From positions 186,001 to 250,000 of the forward strand of contig MU394091.1 of NCBI GenBank assembly GCA_022578605.1: 64,000 bases of DNA, written 5' to 3'. A program made the translations under genes and the position numbers. This document shows, piece after piece, positions 24,398 through 36,526 of the stretch. Within the stretch, counting starts at the first letter, position 1, and each line of letters begins with the position of its first letter. This stretch comes from Camillea tinctor. Taxonomy: Eukaryota > Ascomycota > Sordariomycetes > Xylariales > Xylariaceae. The notes beneath the pieces are model-generated. The model worked only from the letters and a program-made list of their open reading frames with translations, had not been told where the DNA came from and searched no databases.

Positions 24398-27188
24398 TGC
24401 CCCTTTCCTAGCACCGATATCGATGAGCTTGGGGAATCGATCAGGATCGGGATCTGATTCTGAATCTCAATGACGGGTTATTGGGTGTTTATAGAAGATA
24501 TATCCCAGCCCAGGAGTGAAAGGTGGTGTCCTACCAAGACAGGGGTTAACAGAACACCAACCCTGTCGATCTGGATCGTCAAGGGCAGAGATGTTGAATA
24601 TATATCCTCGCCTGAAGGATGGAGCCAAGTGGGGGAAGGAAAACAACTAAACTGGCACAAATGTAGGTAATACAATCACAACAAGTTAGAGGGAGCCCAG
24701 GGCCGATAGGGGAATAGGGATATTAGAGCAATGATTGCCGAGGTGCTCTGAGTCGCGCTTGCGTCAAGAGGCGTCTAAATGTCTGTGTGGTAGGCATAAC
24801 AGCAAGGGAGATTCCAATGTACAATCTCTACGCCTTTTTCCGATCCCCCCGTCCAATTGCGTGTCTTATGATAGATCTCGCATCTTGCATTTCGATCTAA
24901 TTCGTAGTCTCCCAGCCAGAGGCGCACTACGCCAGTGGCGTTGTTACCATGGACTGGGGACCCAAACACCACTCCCAGCCAAGCCTGGAGACAGAAGGAA
25001 AAGAAAACAACGGGGAGATCAAACGATGGGTCCCGGCCGCCTGTCACATTCTGATGGGAAGCTTCTTCCAGGGTCTAATCCATGGATTTCTTTTTCTTTA
25101 CAGGGGGCGTTCAGCATAAGGAATGGGCTATGCGTAATACTCCCAAACTCCCGTGTAAGCCAAAGGAGGGGAAAGGCTGCTGTGCCTCTTCCCTCTCCTT
25201 CCATCCGTCTATAATGGACAACAATCCCCAAACAATTCCTCGACATGGAAAATGGTGATTTCTTTGACCAGGAAACAGCAGAGACAACAAACAGCGAGGA
25301 GCGTTCTCGGCAGGGATCCGGATAGACGGAAGAATGCACACTACTAGATATTGGGAAATCGATTTTTTCCCTCTCTACTGGCCATTCCAGCCACCACGAG
25401 GCTACACGGGCCTTTTCTTTTGCCTAGCAATGGCCTGGCAAGCACCTACACGCATCTCTCTGAAATGATGGATCAGAATAGTGGGTGGGATAAGGGAGTA
25501 GCCATACCGTGTAGGGAGGATAGAAGAGAACGAAAATTCTTCGTTGCCGGCAAACTCGTCAAACCTGTCTGTAGCTATTCATTTTGCTAATTTAGTGTTG
25601 TATAATGATGTGACAGACGGTAAGGTGATACGATGCACGTTGGAGCACTTGGAGCACATGGAGCAAGACTGAATGTCGTGCAGCTTCATCCAACACAACG
25701 CAATGCCAAGTGTTCTGACGGGTTCCTTCAAAACTTTTCAGCCCACCACCCACAATAGCTGACAGGACCTAATTACAGAGGCGGCCCGATATCTGAAAAC
25801 TACTGGCTGCTTGAAATAAGAAGGAAAACCTGGGTGCGCTGGTTGAGACATGCTCCCATGAGGTCGACGTCATGGCAGAGCCATATGAGGCATATGGTGT
25901 AGCCAGTCTGCCAGCCCACAGGAGGACGCGGCGTATGCAGTATTTTTGGGAAGAAAAAAAAATTGAAAGTTTCTGGGGCTGTCATTCAGGCTATGAAGCT
26001 TGCATTATGCATCGCCAAGAAAAGGTACTGCCGGACGATGAATGGTCGACGACTTTTTTGACGGCGCCGACAGGATGGTTGATCGACGGAGACCTGTCCC
26101 TTTTGAGCTCCCTAGCCGCAGGATTGCATCTATCTGTGCTTGCTTTGGGAACATCCAGAATACGACAGGTCGGTTATGTATGTTTCTTTTGCTCTTGTTC
26201 CAACAAGACCCCAATCTAGACTGGCACTAATATGGAATGCCTCGAGACCCTGCTGATCGGAACCCTCGAATGATGTTAACAAAATATTAAAAATAAAAGA
26301 AAACGCCTTGCAGCTTTATACGGATTATTCCTACAACTGGGTAGTAGCAAAGACTACATGTAGACTTGGGTTATAATTACCAAGGATAATGTACGACTTG
26401 AGACGATATTTGTTGACCGAGAACTGATTGATCACTACTTTAAGCATCCAGTTCAGCACATATCTACACATCAAACCAGGATGGACCCAACTTATACCTC
26501 GGAAACTTTGCCCCGAGTGCACTGCCTTCGTTCGAGGAAGATATTAAAAATGGAGAATACTACTAATCTCAGATGTCGCGGATAAAATACGAATATGCTA
26601 GTACAATAACCAGAAGACGGTTAGAAAGAAACACTATTGGGGCTTGGTTTACTGAGTAGGTAAATCACCATGATTGACATATTGCTATTATCCCGAAAAG
26701 AGAGTTGCATAAGAGGTATCTAAGTATATATTCAACAGCAACAGAACATAATAGTTACCATGCAAAGCCAACTGACATGTTTTAGGGACCAGGTTACCAG
26801 CGAATCGGCTCTTCTGGCAGGATGATAGAGCGCTAGCTAGAGTAATACATGCATGTCGTGCACCCACTAGGACAAATATCATATAACCTATGAGCGTATA
26901 GTCGACAAGCGACTAAAGCAATAGTATAAAATAATTATGTAAAAGAGCTCTTGTTCGCCAAGCCTCTGTCTCAAGACGAGCACCCTAATATCCCCATACT
27001 AGGCCAACTCCATATTGCCCTTAGAGATAAGATGGTATTCTTCTAAATACGAGCAATCGACCAGGAAATTGATGGATATCGTGTCTTGGGCCCATAAGAC
27101 AGAAGGTAGGCAAACGCCATGCATCCGTATTAAGTAAGAAGCTTGGGCCGAGAGGAAGCTCTGCTGCGGGTAGGTTGAAACATCGGTT

Positions 27189-27341
27189 TGCCTATTGCTA
27201 CGGTAGGTTGATACTATTGCTACGGTACGCCACACACCCGCCACACACTAAGCCCAAGACTGCTAGTCAACCTTGGTACACGGCCACGGGTACATGCGCC
27301 CCCTAAATGGAAGTACCTTTTCTATCTCACGGTCGCAAAGT
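27189..27341 (+). repeat. Left terminal inverted repeat of the MITE
   Basis: This is the left arm of the element at 27189-27716. It pairs with 27563-27716 with scattered mismatches and few indels. It contains two copies of TATTGCTACGGTA about 20 bp apart. Confidence 0.8.
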
Positions 27342-27562
27342 CAACTGCAACTTGTACCAATTCAATTGCACACATTGCAACTGCAATGCATTTGCTTTCA
27401 AAGATTTCAACCCATTTCAACCACCATTATAACTGCAATTACGGCTGCAACTGCAAAATATCTTTTACCAGCAATGGTACCCCACTTTAAGGTGCACGAT
27501 CCCTAGTAATCGAGGTACCTTCGTTATTGAAAGATTTTGCGTAGCGTTATGTAGGCAATTAT

Positions 27563-27716
27563 ACTTTGCGACTGTGAAATAGAAAAGGTACTTTTATTTA
27601 AGGGGCGTATGTACCTGTAGCAGTGTACCAAGGCTAACTAGATGTCTTTAGGCTTAGTGTGTGGCAAATGTGTGGCGTACCGTAGCAATAGTATCAACCT
27701 ACCGTAGCAATAGGCA
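27563..27716 (-). repeat. Right terminal inverted repeat of the MITE
   Basis: This is the right arm, the reverse complement of 27189-27341. The outermost 50 bp are nearly identical between arms, and similarity decays slowly inward. Confidence 0.8.
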
Positions 27717-30700
27717 TTCCGTGAAACATGGCTGATGCACCCCCGGGGGAAGACCATACTAGTGGGTGAGATAGTTCATGCAGGTTGGTGCCACCCTGTG
27801 GTTATCATTGGCCGATCTGCAACTTTTATTTCGATTTTAGAAGACGTTAAGCAAGCCTCGAGGTGTCAAGTTGAGGACTACCTCACCCTAGGTGAGCCAA
27901 AGGGGCTGGTGGGCGGACGAGATTGTGGCGAGGGAGCCAGCTGCTAAGGTTGGCCCTTGCTTATACTATCCGGGCCACTTTCTTTAGATCATACACCCGA
28001 GGCTGAACACCGTTGGAGCGGAGACTTTCTCCCGGGGGGGGCTCAATAAGGGAAGTATAGGGTTTTGTATATTCTTTATACAGAAGTGCATAGAATAAAG
28101 GCTGTGGGGAGCGGTGACAATAAGAAGAGAAACATCCCCCCCCCTCTTCATACAAGACGAACCATCTGTCGGCCTCCCCTCTCTCCCTTAGGTTCCTGAC
28201 TATAGCTCCCCAAAAAGGCCGAGCTCCTTAGACTATCTGCCGATCTGTACCCAACGCGAGGGAAACAAATGCGGGGGAAGGGAACCGGTCTCTCCTGCGC
28301 TCTTTCAAGTCCTCCTACGCTCCATAGCAGCATGAACCGACAGGCCTTAACTAGAAGGGCTGCTTTGATTTCCCCGTAATGGCCTGATGTTTTAGAACCC
28401 CGAGACGGCATCGGGGACCTGGACCCAGACAGATATTGAATATCACCGACATCCCCTCTCCTCCTTTGAATTAGCTAATCAAATCTAGTATTGCTCGGAA
28501 CTATCCAGCGCGCCAGCTTCCTGCGTTGAGCAGAGAGGTTCGCATAAGGCGCATAAGAGGCGACTTAGGTCACTCTGAAGGGCGAGTTGGTAACCTAGGC
28601 TGAATGATAGTGCGAACTTCTTTCCCCCCCTGGCACACATCAAATAGACTAAAAGTTGCTGGCCACAGGGGAACTTGATTGAATGTTGTTGAATCAGGGA
28701 GAGAGACGCGAAGCCATGACGCGGGCTCGTCCTGGCGCGCTACAAACCCAACTAACTCTAGACGTTCTAACAAATTCATAACCTAAAACCTCTCCCTATC
28801 TCGTTAGATCCTTTGGAGAGAGGAGAATAGTGCATGCCGGGAGAAACAACTCTAACCTAGGACTTGTACACTAATACTACAGTTCGAAATAAAAAGGGGA
28901 AGATTTGCTACCATCGTAAGCGGTTTTGATAGATGCCTGAAATTGGGAGCATGTGGTATGCACTTTAGAATGTGACGAGAATACATCACATCACATCCAT
29001 CTCCTCCCATTGCATTTAAGGTTGTCTATTCTTAGGGGCGTATGTTAGGTAGGTACACATAAAATGTCAGAACAGGATATCGTATAAAAGAGCTACAAGT
29101 CATAGAGGTGTCTATTCGTCTATGTAGTCATGGCTTAGCATATCTGACTACTGAAAGAAGTATAATTAAACATTACCATGCTATTTAATCACTTGATACC
29201 AAATCCTTAATTGGTCATGTTGCGTTACCTTTACGGATCTTAATGTGTATACGAATCGGATAAATATAAGACTTTTGGATTTGATGCATGCAGGGAAGGT
29301 TTAAAATTGACGCACAGCGAATTTATAGCAACCAATATGACTGGGTTATAAAAACTATGTACATAGTCTCTTTTAGCAACCATTTAGACCTGTATGTCAT
29401 GAACCTTTCGTTTCCTTTAGTAAAGAATTTGCAAACCTAGATTGAGTAGATGTGCGAGAGACATCGTTGTAGTCAGAATCAACGGATGGGCAATATTCAT
29501 CAGAAAGTTATCCATACATCCTTATGTTACGATTGACATGGGAGGCTTGCTTCAAGAAAGGTAATATAAAATAAGGCCTAGAAACTTGACACACTGGGTT
29601 GAATTACATATCACTTACTATCGGGTTCTCAGAGGTTGATAATTTTAAGGTTCTGCCGGTGCTCATTATTTCAATTCTATAAACCAGCCAGCTCTCAACC
29701 TTGAAGGTTGTGTATAGGAAGCCTCTTGAACTGGGATCCAAAGCTATAAAAACTGTAAGAATTTCATGATACGGCAGCAAGGGAATGTGATATATATATA
29801 TTCGATCCAATCGTCTTTTAGTGGTTCCTCTTTGATACACAAGCTTTTATCGCATCTGCCATGATCACGGTTTAGGACTGGTACTAGGAGCTGGGATCAA
29901 GGTCACTGGCATGTGGTGTCCGCCCATGTATATCATGGGGACTGGGCTATCTCTACACTGCGGATGATCCCCCCTAAAGCCCTTCATAGCAAGATGAGAG
30001 TTTCTGGTATTTATATTTATCTAGGTAATCTCCTTCTATATGCTCACGTGAGTGTCCATGGGTCTGCCGTAAGCTCTCCGTGTGCCTTTTACGATACAGC
30101 AAAGCTAGAATAATCAAACAAACCGGGACTAACCATATCCTGGACGAGCCTCGGGATGGCCATATTAATAAGACTTATGGAAATAGAATTGACCATCTAG
30201 ACACTGCTATTCCATGCCATGTATTCCTAGAAGTATACCAAGTTCAAAAACAGCATATGAACCAAGAGCTAATGAGAAAGTTGAGCCAAATCTACTCTCA
30301 TCGGTTTGCATTACTGTTATTCGAGGGCAAAGACATGGGCGCTCTGATGGTTCGCAACATGCGTCAACGTCCTTACCTCCGCCCTATAGGAATTCTTGCC
30401 CGTTTAGGTATAACTGCGCACCTTGTGCCTCATAGACAGAAAGAAGCTGCGGCCTGGGTGATGAGTTAAACCAGGAATAGAACCCTACCAGTAACTATGA
30501 GAGAACTAACCTAGAGGCTAACCGTACTATGATATTTAATTCTTCTTCTCTGCCACGACTTTGGTTTTCCCAACATGGCCGCGGAGAAGATATGTAATGA
30601 AGGAACTAAATCTTGTAGGTTCTATACTTTATATATAGGACCTCGGCATGCTGCAGGGGTTCATGCATCTAATTAAATAGGCTATTATATATTAACCTTG

Positions 30701-31889
30701 GTATAGTTGACAGGTTCTTGTCCAGCTTTCAGCTACTTGTTTCGATAAGGTATAATCCGAACCCCTATTCTCACACATCTTGATTGTAATTTTATATGCA
30801 TAATGCATCCATGTCCCGTTATCTTCCCCCTTTCCCCCCTTTTCCTTTAAAAGCCTCTCCATTAAGCCTTCCACTATGTTTTTGTATGCATTTGCAGTAT
30901 ACAAAGCAACGCATAGCTACCTAGGTATTTGGGTAGGTACCTTATTTACATAGTACCGGCAGATGCAACGCAACCTCTACCAAACTCCAATTCGGGAATG
31001 CGCTGCAAGATCGAAAAACTGGTAAAGGTAAAAAAAAAAAGGGTGGGTGGGTGGATGGCTCCACAATGACGACGATACGTTGTGTTGACTAAAAGAATTC
31101 GATTCCAAGTTGAGAAAGTTGCTGAGCAATTGGAGCTTCTGATTGGCCAATGGGTTCGGTGTGTGCGCACCTTTAAAGCTTCGAGGGTTGGAAGGGTCAT
31201 CGCATTCTTTTTTGTTTGTGCTCTGTTTCCAGGTACATGCTGCATACAATTAAGGCACAGTGTTTCTTTTCAAGGGCAGGTACGTTCCTGTTGTATCAGT
31301 TGCGCTTACATAGCAGGCATGTAACCTATATTAGCTACAAGTTCATGAGATGAGAAATGGCGTGTCTGGACGCGTGCACGTGAGACTACGGGAAGGTACT
31401 CTGATGTTTAGCTGCAAATAACCTATAGTTCGCATTTGAGACACGCACTTGCCCGAAGATCCACGAACATCTTAATGGTACCTGCTCGGTAAAAGAAGTT
31501 GGTTGACTCCCTCGTTCCTACTACCTGCCTATACGCCTACTACTCCTCCTAAGATACATACGTAGTTTGTGCTTTACCCTGTTACTGAAGGGTTCTATGT
31601 CATGAAGTGCTCTTAGCTACGGTTGTGTAGCTTTGCGTTTGCATTGGAGGTACGGTGGGCCAGAATTTAAGATGGAATTTAAGCTTGGATCTTTAGGAAC
31701 AACATCTACATAACATCATACACACTAGGTCAAGTTAGGAGATTAGATCAAACGATCAAACGATCAAAAACAAGTGGACAACCGGGACCTCGGCCTACCT
31801 ATCATCAGTAAAAAAGAGAACTAGGTAGTAACGGGACCCCAATGTCCACTAGTACCCGTACTTGTGGGGCACCTACTATTATACTCTTG

Positions 31890-32672
31890 GGGGCTGTTTT
31901 TTTGCAATAAGCAGGATTATGCTTAGGTCTATGTCATCCTGGCAGAAAAGCTGCTCCACATAGCAATCGCTTTTGCTGGCTATGCCACTAACCCAAATTG
32001 TTTATTTAAACTTTCAACTTTCAACACCACTTTCAACCTCACGATGCTGAATCGATTGCTGACTTTTTCACGTTACTGGGGCCGTGCCTATTGATGAATT
32101 TCACGATAGTTTTTGGTGTTTTGGCATGTGTACGGCCTGATTTCGCGTATGGACCTATATGTAAACCAGTCAGTTAAATCAATTAACAAGTAACCTCTGC
32201 AGCTACTACATTTACTACCTTATCGCAAGTATTTTATTAATTTGCAATACTTATTTTTTATAATGGAGGTCGTGGTTACATAAGGTACGCTGTAGTAAAA
32301 GCAGTAACCTGAAAGTTAGTTGACCTCTTCAGTTGGTTATAGGGCTCTTCCAGCGGTCATAAAGGAACCTAGCCCATATAAAAACTCACTAAATGGTTCC
32401 TAGACCTCCCATAGCCTGAGCTGTAGATGGCTCCATTTGCAGTGAAACGTATGACCTGAAATGGAAAAAAAGCTGATATCTGGTGGCTAGTTTGCTTATA
32501 GGATCCACTCAGCCATTTTGCGTATGTTCATTGGATCAATCGATATGGGGATTCAGCAGCATTTTTATTAGGAAATCGTGTGGGGCTAAGCTGCTTTTTC
32601 CCAAAAACACTTTGTTGAATAAGCAGCTTGTGGGTAATAAGCATGGCTTAGCTGAACCTAAAAAACAGCCCC
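31890..32672. mobile_element. Candidate hAT-like non-autonomous element
   Basis: The ends carry a 13-bp inverted repeat: GGGGCTGTTTTTT at the left and its complement AAAAAACAGCCCC at the right. Inside both ends there are repeated AAGCAGCTT/AAGCTGCTT-type boxes and an ATAAGCA box (around 31905-31955 and 32583-32650), a pattern like the subterminal repeats of hAT elements. There is no ORF of transposase type and the 8-bp flanks do not match each other. This is a tentative call. Confidence 0.3.
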
Positions 32673-34401
32673 TTGGGGTAGTATGGGAGCTTTCCTGACA
32701 GCTGGGTACGGAGGATGTATGCATGTAGTATGTATGTAGATATGTACATACATACGTACCTACATTTTCATCTTCTTTCCAACCTCCCAGCCCCCTCTTC
32801 CTAGCGTAGCACCTCTCCAGTCACTGCGTGTCGAATTTACTGGCATATGCTCTTAGGTACTATTGCATATGCATGCATATTTTCATCGTCATATACAATG
32901 GTAAGGCTCTACCTAGATTTGCGGGATTTCCTCCATTCCAACCTTTGAATCTTGTATTGTGCATATTACCTACATTAGGTGCATACATACATACATACAT
33001 GCATCATCTCAATGTCATCATGCTGCATACATAAGAATATGCGCTGGTATGACCAAAATAGAAGAGGAAGATATACGGAAGTGTTACATAGTAGGTAGTA
33101 CATGAACAGGTACCTAATATCAGATTAAGGTAGGAAGGAAGGAAGGAATGAGATGAATTGAATTATTAAGGTACATACAAAAAAAGATGGGAAGGGATGG
33201 CCTTGGCTGCAAGTGTTTGCTGGTTTCTTTAGGACTTTAGGGCCGTGCGAGCCAACTCAGAGGGTATAGATGTGCCTGTAAATTGGAAGTATGTAACTTG
33301 GTATATCCTTGTCCCGTGTCATTTCGTGTGTGTCGCGACAACGAATTCAATTTCCATCCAATTAATAATTCTTTTTTCTTTACTTTCATCTTCACTTGCT
33401 CTCTCTACCTCCCTCTCTACCTAAGGAAGCCTTTCTTTTTTCCTTCTCTGGCTTCCTTGTCTGCACTACCTACATACAGAAGCTTCAAGAAAGATATACT
33501 TATCGACTAATTTATGAGTGTGTGAGAGTGAGTGCAATGTACAGATACCTCACGATCCGGATCCGCGTTTGCAACCTATATTTTTAGTCGCCGACAGCTG
33601 CACGTGTTTACCGCCTCGACTCCTGCGTGTGGGCAGGCAGCGCCGGCGCTGCTGTCACCAGTTGGGTCCAGCAGGTCTAGAAAAATATTTCACCAAAAAA
33701 AAAAAAGGACCAAAAAAAGAAATCAGGTTGGTGGTCTGTATGGTGTATGGTGTTTGGTCCAAAGTGTGGATGCGTGGTGCGTGTTGCGTGGTCCTGCTTT
33801 GCTTCAGTGTGAGCCGTGCTTTGGTTACTTTTGGGCATAATTTATGTGCACTGAAAACCAAATACCGAATACCAAAAAAAAAACCAACCAAGAGTACTAC
33901 AACTACAACTACCACTACTTTTTCTTTTTTTACCCTTTGCTCACTTTCATTAATGACTTACTGACGCGTTCGCGAATTGCATCTTTGCAAAGACATCTTC
34001 CACTACTCACATTCTTTTAGGTCCCTCTTTTTTCTTTTTTTTTCTTTTTACTTTTTATACTTTCTTTTTCTATTACTTAATTTTTTTTCTTTTTCTTTTC
34101 ACCGGATCAATTTCTATGTGGTTTATTCGTTGAAGAGATTCAACCAAAGAAAGAGACCAAAAAATAAAGCCAAAACCAAAGATTTGCTGGCTACTCTTTC
34201 TTTATACCCGCATACAATCTTTGGTTTGGCGCTGGACTGGGTATTGTGTTGGTGTGTGTGGTGTGCCAGGCCAGCCCAGCAAATCTGACCAGCCACGGTT
34301 TTGGCTGTGTCCCGTCGACGCCCAGGTCGTCTCTTTTCGCCCCGACCTCCCGATTTTACCTCAATACCTGATTCGTTTCTCTTCTTTTCCCTCTTTTGCC
34401 C

Positions 34402-36526
34402 ATGCCCTCTTCTCAACCCTCTTCTCACCACACCTTTCATGACTGCCACGACCAGCAATTGAATTACGAAATTCCGGATTCCTCTCCAACCTCTCAACGT
34501 CGCCTGCGCAGGTCGCCTCGTTTCTTTGACCATCCCCGGCAAACTACTCCTGTCTTAGATCGGGTTGCTGTCACCCTCGGTCCGAGAGGCCAGTACGTCC
34601 TCGCTGATGCTGAGCCTAGAGAAAGGGAACGAACTCAACCTCGACGACTGACTCGGAAACTCTCCCAAGGCAATTTGAGTGACGGGTTTTCAGCTGCTTC
34701 GACATCTCCACCTCCTTCCTTACACCGCTGGACTGCTTCTTCTTTGGACCCAGACCGACCCGAGCCGCATCCTGCTGTTCGCATATCTAAACACACCCAC
34801 AGTGCCATTCTCTACGCCCTCGAGGAGACGTTGCGCGGTCCTAAACAGATTTCCGACGATCCCGTCGAACTATACGCTCAAATGTCCGACTTGATGGGAG
34901 GAAGAGGCATGTCCTCTTCCAATGGCAACGCGACCTCGCCCGGTCGGCCCACCACGTCGCGTGGGGCCCACGGATCTCCTTCTGGCATTCGCGGACCTCG
35001 CATCATCATGCAAGAACGAGCTGCACGAGAAGCACGACAACGCGAGGAACGTGAGCGAGCCGAGCGCGAGCATGCCGAGGTTGAGGAGCGTCTGCAAGAG
35101 GAGGCTTTACGAAGAGAGGAAGAACGCCTTGCTGCCGCCGCAGCGATTGCTGGTCCTGCCGCTGCCGCCAGCATGTCGGCTGGCGCAGGGCGGTCAACCC
35201 AGCCTGCGCCTGGTCGTGTACCGGGTGGTGATGGTGCGCCAGGTCCTTCTCGCATGCCGGCGAGTGCCCAGGCGCAGGCTTCTCAAGCACAACGTCATGG
35301 TCGATCAGCATCTGGACCTGCACAAGGTGTCCCTGATCCTTCTCCATCCGGTCCTACTATTGCTGGTCCTTCTGGTACACAACCTCAATCAGGCGACACG
35401 TCAACCGCGATTGGCCGAGGTAGAAACTCGTTTCCTCACGCGTTTGAGCGCTGGGAGACCCTATCTGCTCATTGGGAGGGCCTGACCAGCTTTTGGATTC
35501 GCCGTCTCGAGCAGAATGCGCAGGAGATCAGCCAGGACGCCATCTCACAGCAGCTATCTCGACAGGTTACTGACCTCTCATCTGCCGGGGCCAACCTCTT
35601 CCACGCCGTGGTCGAGCTGCAGCGTCTACGCGCATCGTCTGAGCGCAAGTTTCAGCGATGGTTCTTCGAGACGCGGGCAGAGCTGGAGCGGAATCAGGAA
35701 GTTACCGCCATGTTGGAAGCTGCTCTCGAGGAGGAAAGACGAAGCCGAGCTGACGCCATCCGCGAAGCCATCGAACATGAGAAGGGAACCTCCAAGATCC
35801 AGAAGCAACTGGCTGAGATGCGAAAGGAATTGACCATCTCCAAGGAAGAAGCACGGCGTGCATGGGAGGAACTTGGACGACGCGAGCAAGAAGAGCGGGA
35901 TCGTACCACGTCTCTACAGCTCGGCCAACCCACAATCGTTGGCGGAGTTCAAGTTGTACCCATGACACAAGGCGTTGGCCGCGGTGACACCCAGCGAGAT
36001 CCGCGTTATGGTCAGCCAGAGCCTTCTGAGCGCACGCAGTCTTCGACTTCACGTACCTCGCGTCCTGAGTATGGGCAGGCTCCTGCTGTCCAGCCGGTTC
36101 CGACGTCTTCTGGCAGTAATCCCGCCTCTTACCAGACTCCGACAGCTGTGCATCACCGGGAAAGCTACGGATCGGAGGGCACCTACAGTGAGGGTAAGTA
36201 CACTGTCGGTTGGAATTCTGCTCAACTCTCGCAAGAGATATAAAGCCTTCCTTCCGCCATCCCTCCAGTTCCACGGTACTGATTTTGCAGTAGAAGAGTT
36301 TGAGACTCCCGGAACGCAACCGGGCGTCTACCAGCCTACTGGCGCCGGTGGGCAGCAGCCCCAGTATCCGTCTGAGCCAGACTATAGCGGCTCTGGATAT
36401 TCGGCACCTGGTTGGGAAGAGATGCAGCCTCGTCACCACCACCCGACTCGCCTGAGTGATGTGCTTGAGGAAGAGGAGGAACGGAGTCGTACCAGCGCTA
36501 GTCAGAGTCAAGTCAGCCGACCCTGA
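34402..36526 (+). CDS. Coiled-coil hypothetical protein
   Basis: Spliced CDS is join(34402..36193,36291..36526), 675 aa from the first ATG (MPSSQPSSHHTF). The 97-bp intron (GTAAGT...TGCAG) removes an in-frame stop and joins TYSEG-V to EEFETPGTQPG. The layout is: a disordered Ser/Arg/Pro-rich N-terminus (1-130); a conserved-looking block ILYALEETLRGPKQISDDP and ELYAQMSDLMGG (about 135-165); a highly charged Glu/Arg coiled coil (about 200-250); an Ala/Gly/Pro-rich linker; a folded-looking helical block (SFPHAFERWETLSAHWEGL, about 340-375); a second long coiled coil (about 400-500); and a disordered tail ending in an acidic LEEEEER segment. No catalytic motif, signal or membrane helix is seen. 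I do not recognise the family. A scaffold or cytoskeleton-associated role is plausible but unproven. Confidence 0.8.

Larger units (their letters stand above)
27189..27716. mobile_element. MITE/foldback element with long terminal inverted repeats
   Basis: The first about 153 bp (27189-27341) and the last about 154 bp (27563-27716) are imperfect reverse complements of each other. Both ends begin TGCCTATTGCTACGGTAGG and continue through TTGATACTATTGCTACGGTA, CCACACACTAAGCC, CTTGGTACAC, GTACATRCGCCCC and AAGTACCTTTTCTAT to GTCGCAAAGT. The TATTGCTACGGTA box occurs twice within each arm, as transposase-binding subterminal repeats often do. The 221-bp centre has no transposase ORF but several CAACTGCAA-like motifs. 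The length (528 bp), long arms and lack of coding capacity fit a non-autonomous DNA transposon. I could not find a convincing target-site duplication, so the superfamily is open. Confidence 0.8.
24398..34401. other. 10-kb gene-free, AT-rich, repeat-bearing block
   Basis: There is no ORF with a recognisable domain across 10 kb. From about 25.6 kb the DNA becomes AT-rich with frequent stops in all frames, consistent with decayed repeats (possibly point-mutated by RIP). It contains a clear MITE (27189-27716) and a weaker hAT-like candidate (31890-32672). A GC-richer patch at about 28140-28780 stands out from its surroundings but gives no interpretable protein. The last kilobase (33.3-34.4 kb) becomes pyrimidine-rich and is probably the promoter and leader of the next gene. 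Confidence 0.55.

Noticed and set aside
24735..25214. 159-codon open frame on the plus strand upstream of the proline-rich orphan
   Set aside because: It lies in the likely promoter of the minus-strand gene, overlaps open frames on the opposite strand, and its sequence is not protein-like.
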